From JBFLVQ01 sp040758525 (GTDB taxonomy: Bacteria; Acidobacteriota; Blastocatellia; Chloracidobacteriales; JADJPF01): DNA of 48,458 nt. Made by a program: the position numbers and the translations under genes. Positions 8,626 through 17,417 of the stretch are shown in pieces. The number at the start of each line of letters is the position of its first letter. Positions within the stretch are counted from its first letter, which is position 1. The notes beneath the pieces are model-generated. The model worked only from the letters and a program-made list of their open reading frames with translations, made no database searches and had not been told where the DNA came from. The DNA is taken from positions 1-48,458 of the forward strand of contig JBFLVQ010000003.1 in assembly GCA_040758525.1 (NCBI GenBank), read 5' to 3'.

Positions 8626-9507
8626 TCAACGACGCCGGATAAGCTGTTTAATCTCTGCCTCACCCACTTCTGAAGAGGATTGTACGACAATAGCGGCACT
8701 CCCAGCAGTGAAATTTGGCAGTGTAACAGGCATTATTGCTACTCCATCCGGACCTGTGCGGCCAGAATAGATCTGAGGCTTGAAGGCTGTACCAATTATT
8801 TTCACAATGACAGGCACACTGGGCAGTGGTTGTATACCACCACGAGAAACCTCAATCTGTAAAATCACCACCTCACCAGCATAGAAATCGGTGCTACCAC
8901 GCAAGTGTATCTCTAGTTTCTCTTCATGTGCATCGGTCTGTAGATAGTCAAAGATAATCTTATCAAGATCGAACTCAGCAAAGAGTGGTTGAGAGTCACC
9001 CTTACTAATACCAATGTCTAGGCTGCCACTAGTACGATAGCCAGGCATAGCCGTTGGTAGTGTTGTCGAGGGTGGCTCAACACTTCTTGGTAGTGGTTCG
9101 GAAAATTCTTGTTGTGCTACAGGAGAAGTGGGCATAGAGACCTGTGGTTGGGTCGGCAGGCTGGTAGCTATAGATGGCTTTGCTAAGATAGCTGGTGGCA
9201 CAGGCAGCTCACTGGCTTCATTCTCACTACGTTGCTGCTTGTTAAGTTTTTCCACCAATTCTTGAATGCGGCCTGCTTTAATAACTGCGAGGATAGTGCG
9301 ATGCTGTTTCTCTAGCATTGCCTGCAACTGTTCCTCAAGCAGACCATTACGTAACTCTTTGGCATAAGAGGTACGTTTAGCGGCAAGTATTGCGCCGCGC
9401 ACATAGACAAGCGACTCAATAATCGGATTCGATTCGCCTTTATCTTCAGTTTGAATATGGTAGGTGGTACCGTTATAGGCGATATCGGTATTGAATCCGG
9501 TGATCAT
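8626..9507 (-). CDS. Conserved hypothetical protein, 293 aa (acidobacterial type)
   Basis: The N terminus FNTDIAYNGTTYHIQTEDKG followed by NPIIESLVYVRGAILAAKRTSY is a pattern I associate with a conserved family of unknown function in acidobacteria and some other deep-branching phyla. A coiled-coil-like segment (about residues 55-100), a Pro/Ser/Thr-rich linker (100-165) and a C-terminal beta-rich domain (about 190-285) with Ig/carrier-like strands (AGEVVILQIEVSRGG, GPDGVAIMPVTLP) follow. There is no signal peptide. It lies 18 bases upstream of thiS on the same strand and may be co-transcribed, but no link to thiamine is evident. Confidence 0.75.
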   Translation of the reverse strand: MITGFNTDIAYNGTTYHIQTEDKGESNPIIESLVYVRGAILAAKRTSYAKELRNGLLEEQLQAMLEKQHRTILAVIKAGRIQELVEKLNKQQRSENEASELPVPPAILAKPSIATSLPTQPQVSMPTSPVAQQEFSEPLPRSVEPPSTTLPTAMPGYRTSGSLDIGISKGDSQPLFAEFDLDKIIFDYLQTDAHEEKLEIHLRGSTDFYAGEVVILQIEVSRGGIQPLPSVPVIVKIIGTAFKPQIYSGRTGPDGVAIMPVTLPNFTAGSAAIVVQSSSEVGEAEIKQLIRRR

Positions 9508-9878
9508 TTGAATATTTCCTCACGAAAAATCGTGGCCCGCATATTAGCCGCGGCTGTAGAATCTATAGTTTAATGAGAGTTATCCTCAATTGCAAAAGAA
9601 ATTAAAGCGTTGCATGGAAGTGAATTTCGTGGCGATCTTACTATAGCTGCACACAGGCCGCAAGCCTCTGACCTCTCCTTATAGATACCCAAACATATTA
9701 CTAAAACAGTTCTCATATAGCTCGAAATTGCAAATGTTACGCGCTTAAAGTATACTGTAGCCCATAGGATAAGCGCTCACTTGGCAACCGGAAACGCAGT
9801 CTTTTGGTCACCCATTCGCTGCTTTTATTAGCAAACGATGGTTGGTTGGCGTTTTCTTCACTATCGGGGGAATCAATT
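9508..9878. other. Gene-free divergent intergenic region, 371 bp
   Basis: Holds the upstream regions of the minus-strand conserved hypothetical and the plus-strand HD-GYP gene, and one convincing promoter at 9728-9756. No RNA gene or repeat was seen. The HD-GYP frame is open back to 9804 but the codons there look non-coding. Confidence 0.5.
9728..9756 (+). promoter_or_regulatory. Putative promoter of the HD-GYP gene
   Basis: TTGCAA (9728-9733), 17-base spacer, TATACT (9751-9756); about 120 bases before the start codon. Confidence 0.5.
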
Positions 9879-11690
9879 ATGGAACAGAAAGAGAAGCGAT
9901 CAAAGATCCTCTATACAGTGCTAGCAGTATTGTTGGCGGTAGGGGTCCTGCCAGTTGTACTGGTAGGCTGGCAATTGGTAGAGATCAACCGCGAGACATT
10001 ACGCGGCAATGAACAACGCTTTCAACTTGCCTCGGTTGAAGACAAGGCCAAACAGATCAAACTCTATGTCAGTTCTTATCGCGATCAAATTATTGCCTTC
10101 GCACGTTCCTTTGAGATCGCTGGAGGAGTAAGAGTGATCGAGCAGAGCCAGTTGCGTGATGTCAAGATTGGCGAAGCGGTACGCAATGATTCTAACCTCT
10201 ATGGATTGATGATCCGACCACTACTACTCAATGGCAATAATAATATTTTTGCGCCTTATGCAATCAATAGTGAGAAGATTGAGCGTGAGGAGATGGAAGC
10301 ACTCGTTGAAGAGGCTCTCGCTCATCTACAGAAGAAGCCAGAAATCTTTATTAGCAGTCCATTGCTAGTGAAATCGAGCAATGAATCTGTCATCCTGCTA
10401 GCTGCTCCTATGACCAATAATGATCAGACACTGGAAGGCGCCGTCTTCGCAGTGGTAGGTCTTGAGCCAGTCTTCAATATGGTAACGCAAAAAGATGGTG
10501 GTCTACAGGAGACCAGCAAATTGATCCGTAGCGGTAGCCGTATTATCTTTGTTGTTGACAACAATGGACGTGTAATTGCGCACCCAGATCGACAAGTGGT
10601 GCTTGCTGGCCAAAATCTACGTAACCTTAAGATTGTTGAGGATTGGCTTGAATCGGGTTTCAAACTGAATGCTGCAGGTACTTTTGAACTAGAAGATGGT
10701 AACAATAAGATTGCTATGCTCGGTTCCTTTACTACTGCTGATATTGCCCCTGGTAAGGAATTGGGTATAATTGCAATGGTCAACGAAGATGCTGCCTATG
10801 CTTCTGTAGGTCAGATGATTACTAAGACAGTCTTTGTCAGTGTAATCACCATTGTAGTAGCATTACTGCTTGGCACATTTCTGGCAATTCGTATCACCTC
10901 GCCAATTGAGACCCTGGCACTGGGTGCACAAGCCATCGCCGCCGGCGATTTTGCTCGCCGTATACGTGTTCGTACACGTAGCGAGATTGGTCAACTAGCG
11001 CTTGATTTCAATACTATGGCAGATCGTATACAGCAGTATATTAATGAACTACGTCGCGCTGCTGAAGATAATCGTATGCTCTTTATTGGCTCAGTGCGCG
11101 CACTTGCTGAAGCGATCGACGGTAAAGATGCTTACACCCGTGGCCATTCTGAACGTGTGATGAAGTATTCCGTACTCATTGCTCAACAGATGGGTCTGTC
11201 TGAAGAAGAGATCGAGGATATACGTATTGCAGGAATATTACATGATGTAGGCAAGATCGGTATTGATGACAAGATCCTTAAGAAACCTGCCGCACTCACA
11301 GATGATGAATATAAGATAATGAAACAGCATCCACAGATTGGCGCCAAGATCATGTCTGAGATTCCTCAGATGAAACGATATGTTCCAGGAATGTTCTATC
11401 ATCACGAGTGTTTAGATGGACATGGCTATCCACTTGGTCTACGTGGTGACCAGATCCCAATGATGGCACGCATTATTGCAGTTGCCGACGTCTTTGATGC
11501 AATGACAACCAACCGTCCTTATCAACGTGCAATGGAGACTGAATTTGCTCTTGAGCGTATCAAGAGTTTTGTAGGTAGCCGTTATGATGGCCAAGTAGTC
11601 GATGCATTGATAGGCTCTTATCATGGCGGTAAGCTTGAAGAGGTGCTACAGAGTTATGCGTCTAGCCAGGCGCAAGTAATGACCAGCTAA
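9879..11690 (+). CDS. Membrane sensor HD-GYP domain phosphodiesterase
   Basis: Predicted c-di-GMP phosphodiesterase with an extracellular sensor, 603 aa. Order: membrane segment at about residues 9-30 (ILYTVLAVLLAVGVLPVVLVG), a periplasmic dCache-like domain (about 35-300, with FVVDNNGRVIAHPDRQVVL), a second membrane segment (TVFVSVITIVVALLLGTFLA), HAMP (ITSPIETLALGAQAIAAGDF), then HD-GYP from about residue 400. Metal and GYP motifs are intact: GHSERVMKYS, ILHDVGKIGIDDKIL (about 452-466), HHECLDGHGYPLGL (about 507-520) and DVFDAMTTNRPY. I chose ATG 9879 because GGGGG lies upstream and the membrane protein begins normally there. The downstream neighbour is a Roadblock-like protein 19 bases away. 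Confidence 0.93.
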   Translation: MEQKEKRSKILYTVLAVLLAVGVLPVVLVGWQLVEINRETLRGNEQRFQLASVEDKAKQIKLYVSSYRDQIIAFARSFEIAGGVRVIEQSQLRDVKIGEAVRNDSNLYGLMIRPLLLNGNNNIFAPYAINSEKIEREEMEALVEEALAHLQKKPEIFISSPLLVKSSNESVILLAAPMTNNDQTLEGAVFAVVGLEPVFNMVTQKDGGLQETSKLIRSGSRIIFVVDNNGRVIAHPDRQVVLAGQNLRNLKIVEDWLESGFKLNAAGTFELEDGNNKIAMLGSFTTADIAPGKELGIIAMVNEDAAYASVGQMITKTVFVSVITIVVALLLGTFLAIRITSPIETLALGAQAIAAGDFARRIRVRTRSEIGQLALDFNTMADRIQQYINELRRAAEDNRMLFIGSVRALAEAIDGKDAYTRGHSERVMKYSVLIAQQMGLSEEEIEDIRIAGILHDVGKIGIDDKILKKPAALTDDEYKIMKQHPQIGAKIMSEIPQMKRYVPGMFYHHECLDGHGYPLGLRGDQIPMMARIIAVADVFDAMTTNRPYQRAMETEFALERIKSFVGSRYDGQVVDALIGSYHGGKLEEVLQSYASSQAQVMTS

Positions 11691-11709
11691 GAATAGGGTA
11701 CAAGAAGCA

Positions 11710-12075
11710 ATGGCATTCGACAAACTACTTGAGAACTTGGTAGAGAATATTTATGGGGCGCGTGGCGCTATCTTTTTGGATCATGATGGTGAGGTTGTGC
11801 AACACTACCTTACTAACAAGATAGTCGCTGAACTGGATCTTATTGGCGCCTACCATGGCATCACACTATCAACTTGTCGTAAATTCTCCGATGAGGTTGA
11901 TATGGGCACAATCGAATTTATGATCTGCCAGTATAAGGATGCCACCTGCTTGATTAAGACACTCAATGCTGGCTACTTTGTGCTGCTGGCACTCGATCCA
12001 AAGGGAAATATTGGCCAAGCTATGTATTCATTGCGTGTAGTAGCAGAGGAACTGAACGCAGAAATGGGCCTCTGA
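11710..12075 (+). CDS. Roadblock/LC7-like domain protein, 121 aa
   Basis: Small alpha/beta protein whose pattern fits the Roadblock/LC7 (longin-like) fold: an N-terminal helix (DKLLENLVENI), a strand pair (ARGAIFLDHDGEVVQHYL), a central helix, strands (IEFMICQYKDATCLIKTLNAGYFVLLALDP) and a C-terminal helix (SLRVVAEELNAEM). Bacterial relatives such as MglB regulate small Ras-like GTPases; no GTPase gene is visible in the window. Tight spacing to the HD-GYP gene suggests joint function in signalling. The family assignment is from fold-like pattern, not a unique motif. Confidence 0.65.
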   Translation: MAFDKLLENLVENIYGARGAIFLDHDGEVVQHYLTNKIVAELDLIGAYHGITLSTCRKFSDEVDMGTIEFMICQYKDATCLIKTLNAGYFVLLALDPKGNIGQAMYSLRVVAEELNAEMGL

Positions 12076-12140
12076 AGCAGTAGTGCAGCGAGTGCATAAT
12101 AAAAAAGTATCGTGAACTAATTACGCGCGACGGGCGCGCC

Positions 12141-12160
12141 GTGAGCGATTGCGCGCTCAC
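12141..12160. repeat. GC-rich inverted repeat before the dam start
   Basis: GTGAGCG / CGCTCAC with a 6-base spacer, preceded by the GC-rich run at 12125-12140. It sits 28 bases before the TTG start and could be a terminator remnant of the previous operon or an operator. Confidence 0.35.
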
Positions 12161-12187
12161 TTGAACAGCTCTAAGTAGGAGAAGCTC

Positions 12188-13057
12188 TTGTTGCCAGTGG
12201 ATCCGTGCGCCGTCAATTTCGAAGAGGCGAAAGCGGAGCGCGTCTCATTCGCGCCCGTAAGCCCATTTGTGAAATGGGCAGGAGGCAAACGCCGCCTGCT
12301 AGATCAATATGCGTCCTACCTACCCTCGCCCAACCAGTTCAATCGTTACTTTGAACCTTTTCTTGGTGGTGGCGCAGTCTTCTTCTACTTACGTCCGCAA
12401 CGTGCTGTGCTTGCCGATCTTAATGCAGAATTGATCAATTGTTATAAGATAGTAAAAGAGTTTCCAGAGGAATTGATTGCTAATCTACGCAAGCATAAAG
12501 TCAATGAAGAATATTTCTACCGCTTGAGAGAGACAGATCCTGCCACACTCTCAGAGCTAGCACGTGCCTCACGCTTCATCTATCTAAATAAGACCTGCTA
12601 CAACGGCCTCTACCGAGTCAACAGTCAAGGTCAGTTTAATGTTCCCTATGGCCGTTATAAACGGCCACTAATTTGTGATCCGATCGGTATACACGCAGCT
12701 AGCACTGCTCTACAAGCAGCACAATTGAAAGTTAGTAGCTTTGAAAAGACCGTAAGGCAAGCACGGCGGGGCGACTTTGTCTACTTTGACCCACCCTATG
12801 TGCCACTTACCCCTACCGCCAGTTTTACCAGTTATACACCAGACAGTTTCAGCAATCGCGACCAAGAGAGATTGGCCGAGCTTGTACATCAGCTCAATGC
12901 TCGTGGCTGTCTAGTAATGGTTTCTAACTCAAACACTACACTAGTACGCGAACTCTACCGCAACTATTCTATTAAGGTAGCGCAGTGTCCTCGTTCAATT
13001 AACAGCAATATCTTCGCTCGTGGTGCAATCACAGAGTTGGTGATAAAGAACTATTAG
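12188..13057 (+). CDS. dam: DNA adenine N6-methyltransferase, Dam/DpnIIA type
   Basis: D12-class N6-adenine methyltransferase, 289 aa, the usual size. The AdoMet motif is FVKWAGGKRRLLDQYASYLP (about residues 26-45) with YFEPFLGGGAVFFYL; the catalytic DPPY motif is FVYFDPPYVPL (about 196-206); NKTCYNGLYRVNSQGQFNVPYG is the family target-recognition region. Family members usually methylate GATC, which is an inference here. The start is TTG at 12188, supported by AGGAGA six bases upstream; a second TTG follows immediately. No restriction endonuclease gene flanks it, so it is a solitary methyltransferase. Confidence 0.93.
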   Translation: MLPVDPCAVNFEEAKAERVSFAPVSPFVKWAGGKRRLLDQYASYLPSPNQFNRYFEPFLGGGAVFFYLRPQRAVLADLNAELINCYKIVKEFPEELIANLRKHKVNEEYFYRLRETDPATLSELARASRFIYLNKTCYNGLYRVNSQGQFNVPYGRYKRPLICDPIGIHAASTALQAAQLKVSSFEKTVRQARRGDFVYFDPPYVPLTPTASFTSYTPDSFSNRDQERLAELVHQLNARGCLVMVSNSNTTLVRELYRNYSIKVAQCPRSINSNIFARGAITELVIKNY

Positions 13058-13061
13058 TGTG

Positions 13062-13098
13062 AAAAACCACAGAGACCGCCGAGTTCCCTGTGGTTTTT
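13062..13098. terminator. Bidirectional terminator, dam / pnp
   Basis: AAAAACCACAG pairs with CTGTGGTTTTT (11 bp) between the convergent stops, with A/T tracts giving U-tails in both directions. Confidence 0.8.
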
Positions 13099-13102
13099 GG
13101 AG

Positions 13103-15289
13103 CTAGCGTTTACCACCACGGGCAGGTTGATGTCTGGAACGGTCGCCCCGCTCAGGCCGTTCTGAGCGCTCAGGCGGCTCACTATTTTCAGTCTTTTCGC
13201 CTTTCTCATCCCGTAATACAGCACGACGGCTAAGACGTATTTTGTTGGCCTCTACACTAATACATTTAACGAGTAACTGCTGACCTTCTTTCAGTTCATC
13301 ACGTATGTTACGTACACGGTACTCAGCAACCTCGGAAATATGTAGCAAACCTTCAACACCAGGTAGCACTTCTACAAAAGCGCCAAATTCGGCCAGTCGA
13401 GTTACAGTACCTAAGTAGGTCTTTCCAACTTCGACATCTGCAGTGATCTCCATGATCATTTGACGTGCACGCTCAGCCGATTCAGCATCAATTGAGGCGA
13501 TACTAACACGACCAGAATCCTCAATATCGATCTTGCAACTGGTCTTCTCAACAATACCGCGGATCACTTTGCCACCCGGTCCTATCACATCACGTATCTT
13601 ATCGACAGGGATCTGCATAGAGAAGATACGTGGTGCATAGGGACTGATCTCGGTGCGTGGCGATGCAATTGCTTCTAGCATTCTCTCTAACACAAAAAGC
13701 CGCCCCTGTTTGGCCTGTTCAAGTGCTTCTGCCATTATTTGTGCATTGATACCAGCGATCTTGATATCCATCTGTAAGGCAGTAATGCCCTCACGCGTGC
13801 CTGCTACTTTGAAATCCATATCACCATAATGGTCTTCGGCACCTGCGATATCAGTGAGGATCGCATAGCGATTACCCTCCATTACTAAACCCATTGCGAT
13901 TCCTGCCACCGGTGATTTGATCGGTACCCCAGCATCCATTAAAGCCAGTACCCCTCCACACACTGTGGCCATTGAAGAAGAGCCATTCGATTCAGTAATA
14001 TCAGAAACAACCCGCAGAGTATAAGGCCAATCCTCTTCATTAGGCAGCATCGGTTCAATTGCACGTAAAGCAAGCGCGCCATGACCAACCTCACGACGGC
14101 CTGGTTGACCCATACGACCAGTCTCACCGACAGAAAAAGGTGGAAAATTGTAGTTGAGCATAAAGCGACGTATGATCTCACCTTTTTCTAGATCATCTAG
14201 ATACTGTATATCCTGCTTGGTACCTAAAGTCACAGTTACCAATGCTTGAGTCTCGCCACGGGTGAAGAGAGCACTGCCATGCACACGTGGCAGCCAACCA
14301 ACTTCACAAGTGATCGAGCGAATCTCAGAGAAGCGACGGCCATCAGGACGACGACGATGACTAAGAATATCTTCGCGGAAAACTTTCTCCTTCAAAAAAT
14401 CGAAGATCAGTGCGGCTTCACTACGCTTCTCCTCATCCTCGGCTGGATAAGCCTCGACCGTTTGTGCCTTTAGATCATCAACCGCCTGATAGCTAGCCAG
14501 TTTACCCTTGCCACGCACATCTAGCGACTCACGCAACTGAGGGGTAATCTTCTCCTCAATCTCTTTGAAGAGTGCCTCATCCAACTTGCGTGGCAAGACC
14601 TCACGCTTAGGCTTGCCAATCGCCTCACGTAGCTCTTTTTGTAAGCCACAGAGCCTTTTAATCTCATTGTGACCAAACATTAGTGCTTCTACAATGACAG
14701 CCTCAGAGACCTCTTTAGCACCAGCCTCGACCATTACGATCGCTTCTTCAGTACCGGCTACAACCAAGTTGAGCCGTGAATTACGTTGTTCAGTGTAGGT
14801 AGGGTTGATAATATAACGTCCCTCTACCAATCCTACTCGCACTCCTGCAATCGGATTGGGAAAAGGGATGTCAGAGATGTAGAGGGCTGTCGATGCACCT
14901 GTGATTGCCAATACATCTGGTTCATTATCTGTATCGGCTGAGACCACCATAGCGATAATCTGTGTCTCGTTCTTATATCCTTCAGAAAATAGCGGACGCA
15001 GCGGTCGATCGATTAGACGACTGGTAAGAACCTCCTTCTCTGTAGGCTTGCCTTCTCTCTTAAAGTAGCCTCCAGGAATACGCCCAGCAGCATAACCATA
15101 TTCACGGTAATCAACGGTGAGGGGAAAGAAGTCAGCTCCTTCACGTGCTTTCTGCTCCCCTACTGCAGTAACTAGAACTACCGTATCGCCATAACGTACT
15201 ATCACTGCGCCATCGGCCTGCTTAGCTACTTTGCCTGTCTCAATCGAATATTCTCTGCCACCAAAGCTGATGGCTTTCTTCAAATACAT
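13103..15289 (-). CDS. pnp: Polyribonucleotide nucleotidyltransferase (PNPase)
   Basis: 3'-to-5' phosphorolytic exoribonuclease, 728 aa. Domains in order: first RNase PH domain, all-alpha linker, second RNase PH domain (GETQALVTVTLG, SNGSSSMATVCGG), KH domain (IPVDKIRDVIGPGGKVIRGI, about residues 555-620), S1 domain (GKTYLGTVTRLAEFGAFVEV, about 625-695) and a basic, Arg-rich tail (last 30 residues). The ATG follows GGAGGAGAGA. rpsO lies upstream on the same strand, the conserved order. PNPase is the known exonuclease partner of bacterial Ro60 RNPs, and a Ro60 gene lies 10 kb away in this window. Confidence 0.97.
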   Translation of the reverse strand: MYLKKAISFGGREYSIETGKVAKQADGAVIVRYGDTVVLVTAVGEQKAREGADFFPLTVDYREYGYAAGRIPGGYFKREGKPTEKEVLTSRLIDRPLRPLFSEGYKNETQIIAMVVSADTDNEPDVLAITGASTALYISDIPFPNPIAGVRVGLVEGRYIINPTYTEQRNSRLNLVVAGTEEAIVMVEAGAKEVSEAVIVEALMFGHNEIKRLCGLQKELREAIGKPKREVLPRKLDEALFKEIEEKITPQLRESLDVRGKGKLASYQAVDDLKAQTVEAYPAEDEEKRSEAALIFDFLKEKVFREDILSHRRRPDGRRFSEIRSITCEVGWLPRVHGSALFTRGETQALVTVTLGTKQDIQYLDDLEKGEIIRRFMLNYNFPPFSVGETGRMGQPGRREVGHGALALRAIEPMLPNEEDWPYTLRVVSDITESNGSSSMATVCGGVLALMDAGVPIKSPVAGIAMGLVMEGNRYAILTDIAGAEDHYGDMDFKVAGTREGITALQMDIKIAGINAQIMAEALEQAKQGRLFVLERMLEAIASPRTEISPYAPRIFSMQIPVDKIRDVIGPGGKVIRGIVEKTSCKIDIEDSGRVSIASIDAESAERARQMIMEITADVEVGKTYLGTVTRLAEFGAFVEVLPGVEGLLHISEVAEYRVRNIRDELKEGQQLLVKCISVEANKIRLSRRAVLRDEKGEKTENSEPPERSERPERGDRSRHQPARGGKR

Positions 15290-15322
15290 ATCTCTCCTCC
15301 ATCATACGGCCACAAACGAAAA

Positions 15323-15366
15323 GGCCACGCTCTCACAAGTCGATACTAGACTTGTTGACCGTGGCC
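15323..15366 (-). promoter_or_regulatory. Stem-loop in the rpsO-pnp intergenic region
   Basis: GGCCACG pairs with CGTGGCC, with an inner ACAAGTC/GACTTGT stem, within the 221-base gap between rpsO and pnp. In enterobacteria a comparable pnp leader hairpin is the RNase III/PNPase autoregulation site; that role here is inferred from position. It could instead be an rpsO terminator. Confidence 0.5.
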
Positions 15367-15510
15367 ACCAATCTCCTGATACCGGAAGAACCTCCGGCTG
15401 CCTGTTGCGCAGCACCTGTAACTCTGCGGCTGCTTGTGATGGCAATCTACAGAGAGTTGCTCGAAACTGAAATCCGCGGGGTAGGGTTTCGGTTCAATCA
15501 ACCTATCTTT

Positions 15511-15780
15511 CTACTTCCTAAGTCCTAATTTGCTAATCACCTGCTGATAACGCTCGAAATCCTGCCGTTTCAAGTAGTCAAGCAGTCGGCGCCGCTTACT
15601 CACCATCTTTAAGAGACCGCGCCGTGAATGGTTGTCCTTAACGTGCATCTTAAAATGCTCGGTCAGGTCCTCTATACGCCGAGTGAGAATCGCAATCTGC
15701 ACTTCTGGCGAGCCGGTGTCTGTGTCATGCATCTTAAACTGCGAGATAATCCCTTGTTTCGCTTCTCTCTGTAAAGCCAC
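15511..15780 (-). CDS. rpsO: 30S ribosomal protein S15
   Basis: Binds 16S rRNA early in small-subunit assembly. From the GTG at 15780 the protein is exactly 89 aa and begins ALQREAKQGIISQF after the initiator, as in the family. HDTDTGSPEVQIAILTRRI and DNHSRRGLLKMVSKRRRLLDYLK are the conserved RNA-binding segments. A TTG at 15786 is in frame but only 4 bases from AAGGAG (15791-15796), while the GTG is 10 bases away, so the GTG was preferred. It precedes pnp as usual. Confidence 0.95.
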   Translation of the reverse strand: MALQREAKQGIISQFKMHDTDTGSPEVQIAILTRRIEDLTEHFKMHVKDNHSRRGLLKMVSKRRRLLDYLKRQDFERYQQVISKLGLRK

Positions 15781-15829
15781 GTACAATCTTCTCCTTCACA
15801 CTTGATAAGCTTGTGCTACTGCGCCCGTC

Positions 15830-15847
15830 CTTGCCATCATAGGCAAG
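15830..15847 (-). promoter_or_regulatory. Hairpin in the rpsO leader
   Basis: CTTGCC/GGCAAG with a 6-base loop, about 50 bases upstream of the rpsO start. S15 represses its own mRNA through leader structures in many bacteria; a role here is inferred. Confidence 0.35.
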
Positions 15848-15914
15848 CATACACAGCATTGATCGCACAACCCGGCTTGATGACAGCGATCTGCGTCCAG
15901 TATGCCTACCAATT

Positions 15915-15942
15915 ATTATAGCGTATATAACAGTGCTGGACA
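15915..15942 (-). promoter_or_regulatory. Putative rpsO promoter
   Basis: On the minus strand a perfect TATAAT (15920-15915) is preceded after 16 bases by TGTCCA. It would give a leader of about 130 bases. Confidence 0.5.
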
Positions 15943-16446
15943 CTGGCCATCACCCATCAGAAGAGCCGGACGCTACAGCGACAGGCGACAGAATTGAATT
16001 TTGGGTCTCATCCCAAAAGAGAAAGCTAACATAGCCTCACAAGTCGTGTAAAGTCTTTTTCGCAACCGGGTTGAGTGCCTAAGTAGGGGAACTTTACCAG
16101 ATCTAGCAGCGTTTAATGGCCAGAGGCAAGCAGACATACGAGTTAGATTTTTCGTAGCAGAAAAATAAGAATACTACTTGAATTTAGAGGGACTGCTCGG
16201 CAATAATATAGTGTACGGCTACTCAGCCCGTAAGTACGATTGTAAATAATTTATCTAAGCCCCGCGGGCGCGTCAGCAGGCCAACTCAGCGGTTCTGCTC
16301 TGCATCATAGCAGCCACCGTACCCGGTCAGTGCACCTCTTTAGAAGGCGGGAAAAATAACGAGCAACCGCTTTATGCGGATGCGGGCTAGCGTTGTGTGA
16401 ACAGACAACAACACTTAGGACGCTTCATTTTTCAGGAAGGCAGCGA
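15943..16446. other. Gene-free divergent region upstream of rpsO and cdaA
   Basis: About 500 bases without a supported gene. One 7-bp hairpin (TTTTGGG/CCCAAAA, 15999-16018) and an AT-rich patch near 16200-16212 (AATAATATAG) that could hold the cdaA promoter are visible. No RNA gene was recognised. Confidence 0.4.
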
Positions 16447-17370
16447 ATGGATTGGTTTAGCGCAATAAATCTACCGGCATTCCTGCGCCAGTTCCACCTT
16501 AGAGATCTGGTGGATATACTGATCGTCTTTATTATTGTCTATGAGATCCTAAAGCTGCTACGTGGTACACGCGCTGTACAGATGCTCTATGGCATCCTCT
16601 TCTTTACTCTACTCTATATTGTCTCGCGTTTTTTCCATTTAGAGACATTGCAGTTTGTTGTTAGCAATGCCGTACTCTATCTAGGTATTGCTGTAATTAT
16701 CATCTTTCAATCAGAAATTCGTAATGCCTTAGCCCATTTTGGTAAGAATGTCAGTATCCCGCTAGGTTTTCGTACTCCTCGTGATACTAAGACCATGCGA
16801 GAGTTCTATGATGATGTAGTGTTAGCAGCAACCTCGTTGGCCTCAGAGAAGATCGGCGCGCTTGTTGTAATTGAGCGCACGGTCGGCCTGCAAGAACATA
16901 TCAATCATGGTGTACGCCTTGACGCTGTTCCCTGTTATGACCTATTGGTAACAATCTTCAATCCAAATACGCCGTTACATGATGGCGCTGTGATTGTCCG
17001 TAACTTCCGTATTGCAGCAGCCAGTTGCTTTCTACCGCTTACTCTCAAACCAGGCCTCTCAAAGGATCTAGGCACACGCCATCGCGCTGCGATCGGTATC
17101 ACTGAAGAGAGTGATGCGGTAGCTGTGGTAGTCTCAGAAGAGACAGGGGTAATCTCATTTGTCGAACGTGGTCAAATTACCCGCAATCTCGACAGTGTAC
17201 GCTTACGCAATATGCTGGCGCGTGCGCTTGAGCCACCACGTGTAACAGGTCGTTCACTTACCCCAGATCGCCGAACTAGCGATCTCGACAAGAGTCTTGC
17301 GCGAGGCAGTGTGCCGGCTGCCAAACCACAGCCCGTCTTTGACCCACAGCCTTCCGTAACCAAGGATTGA
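16447..17370 (+). CDS. cdaA: Diadenylate cyclase CdaA
   Basis: Makes c-di-AMP from two ATP at the membrane. The 307-aa protein has three N-terminal membrane segments (about residues 12-85: LVDILIVFIIVYEIL, AVQMLYGILFFTLLYIVS, AVLYLGIAVIIIF) and then the DAC domain with the active-site motifs TPLHDGAVIV and GTRHRAAIGI. ATG 16447 follows AGGAAGG, and the protein then starts with the normal first helix. The C-terminal tail is polar and probably disordered. cdaR follows by 47 bases and then glmM, the conserved c-di-AMP/peptidoglycan cluster. Confidence 0.95.
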   Translation: MDWFSAINLPAFLRQFHLRDLVDILIVFIIVYEILKLLRGTRAVQMLYGILFFTLLYIVSRFFHLETLQFVVSNAVLYLGIAVIIIFQSEIRNALAHFGKNVSIPLGFRTPRDTKTMREFYDDVVLAATSLASEKIGALVVIERTVGLQEHINHGVRLDAVPCYDLLVTIFNPNTPLHDGAVIVRNFRIAAASCFLPLTLKPGLSKDLGTRHRAAIGITEESDAVAVVVSEETGVISFVERGQITRNLDSVRLRNMLARALEPPRVTGRSLTPDRRTSDLDKSLARGSVPAAKPQPVFDPQPSVTKD

Positions 17371-17417
17371 ACGGCAATGCCGGCTGCCTGTTTAACTTAA
17401 CGTTAAGGAGAGCGATC

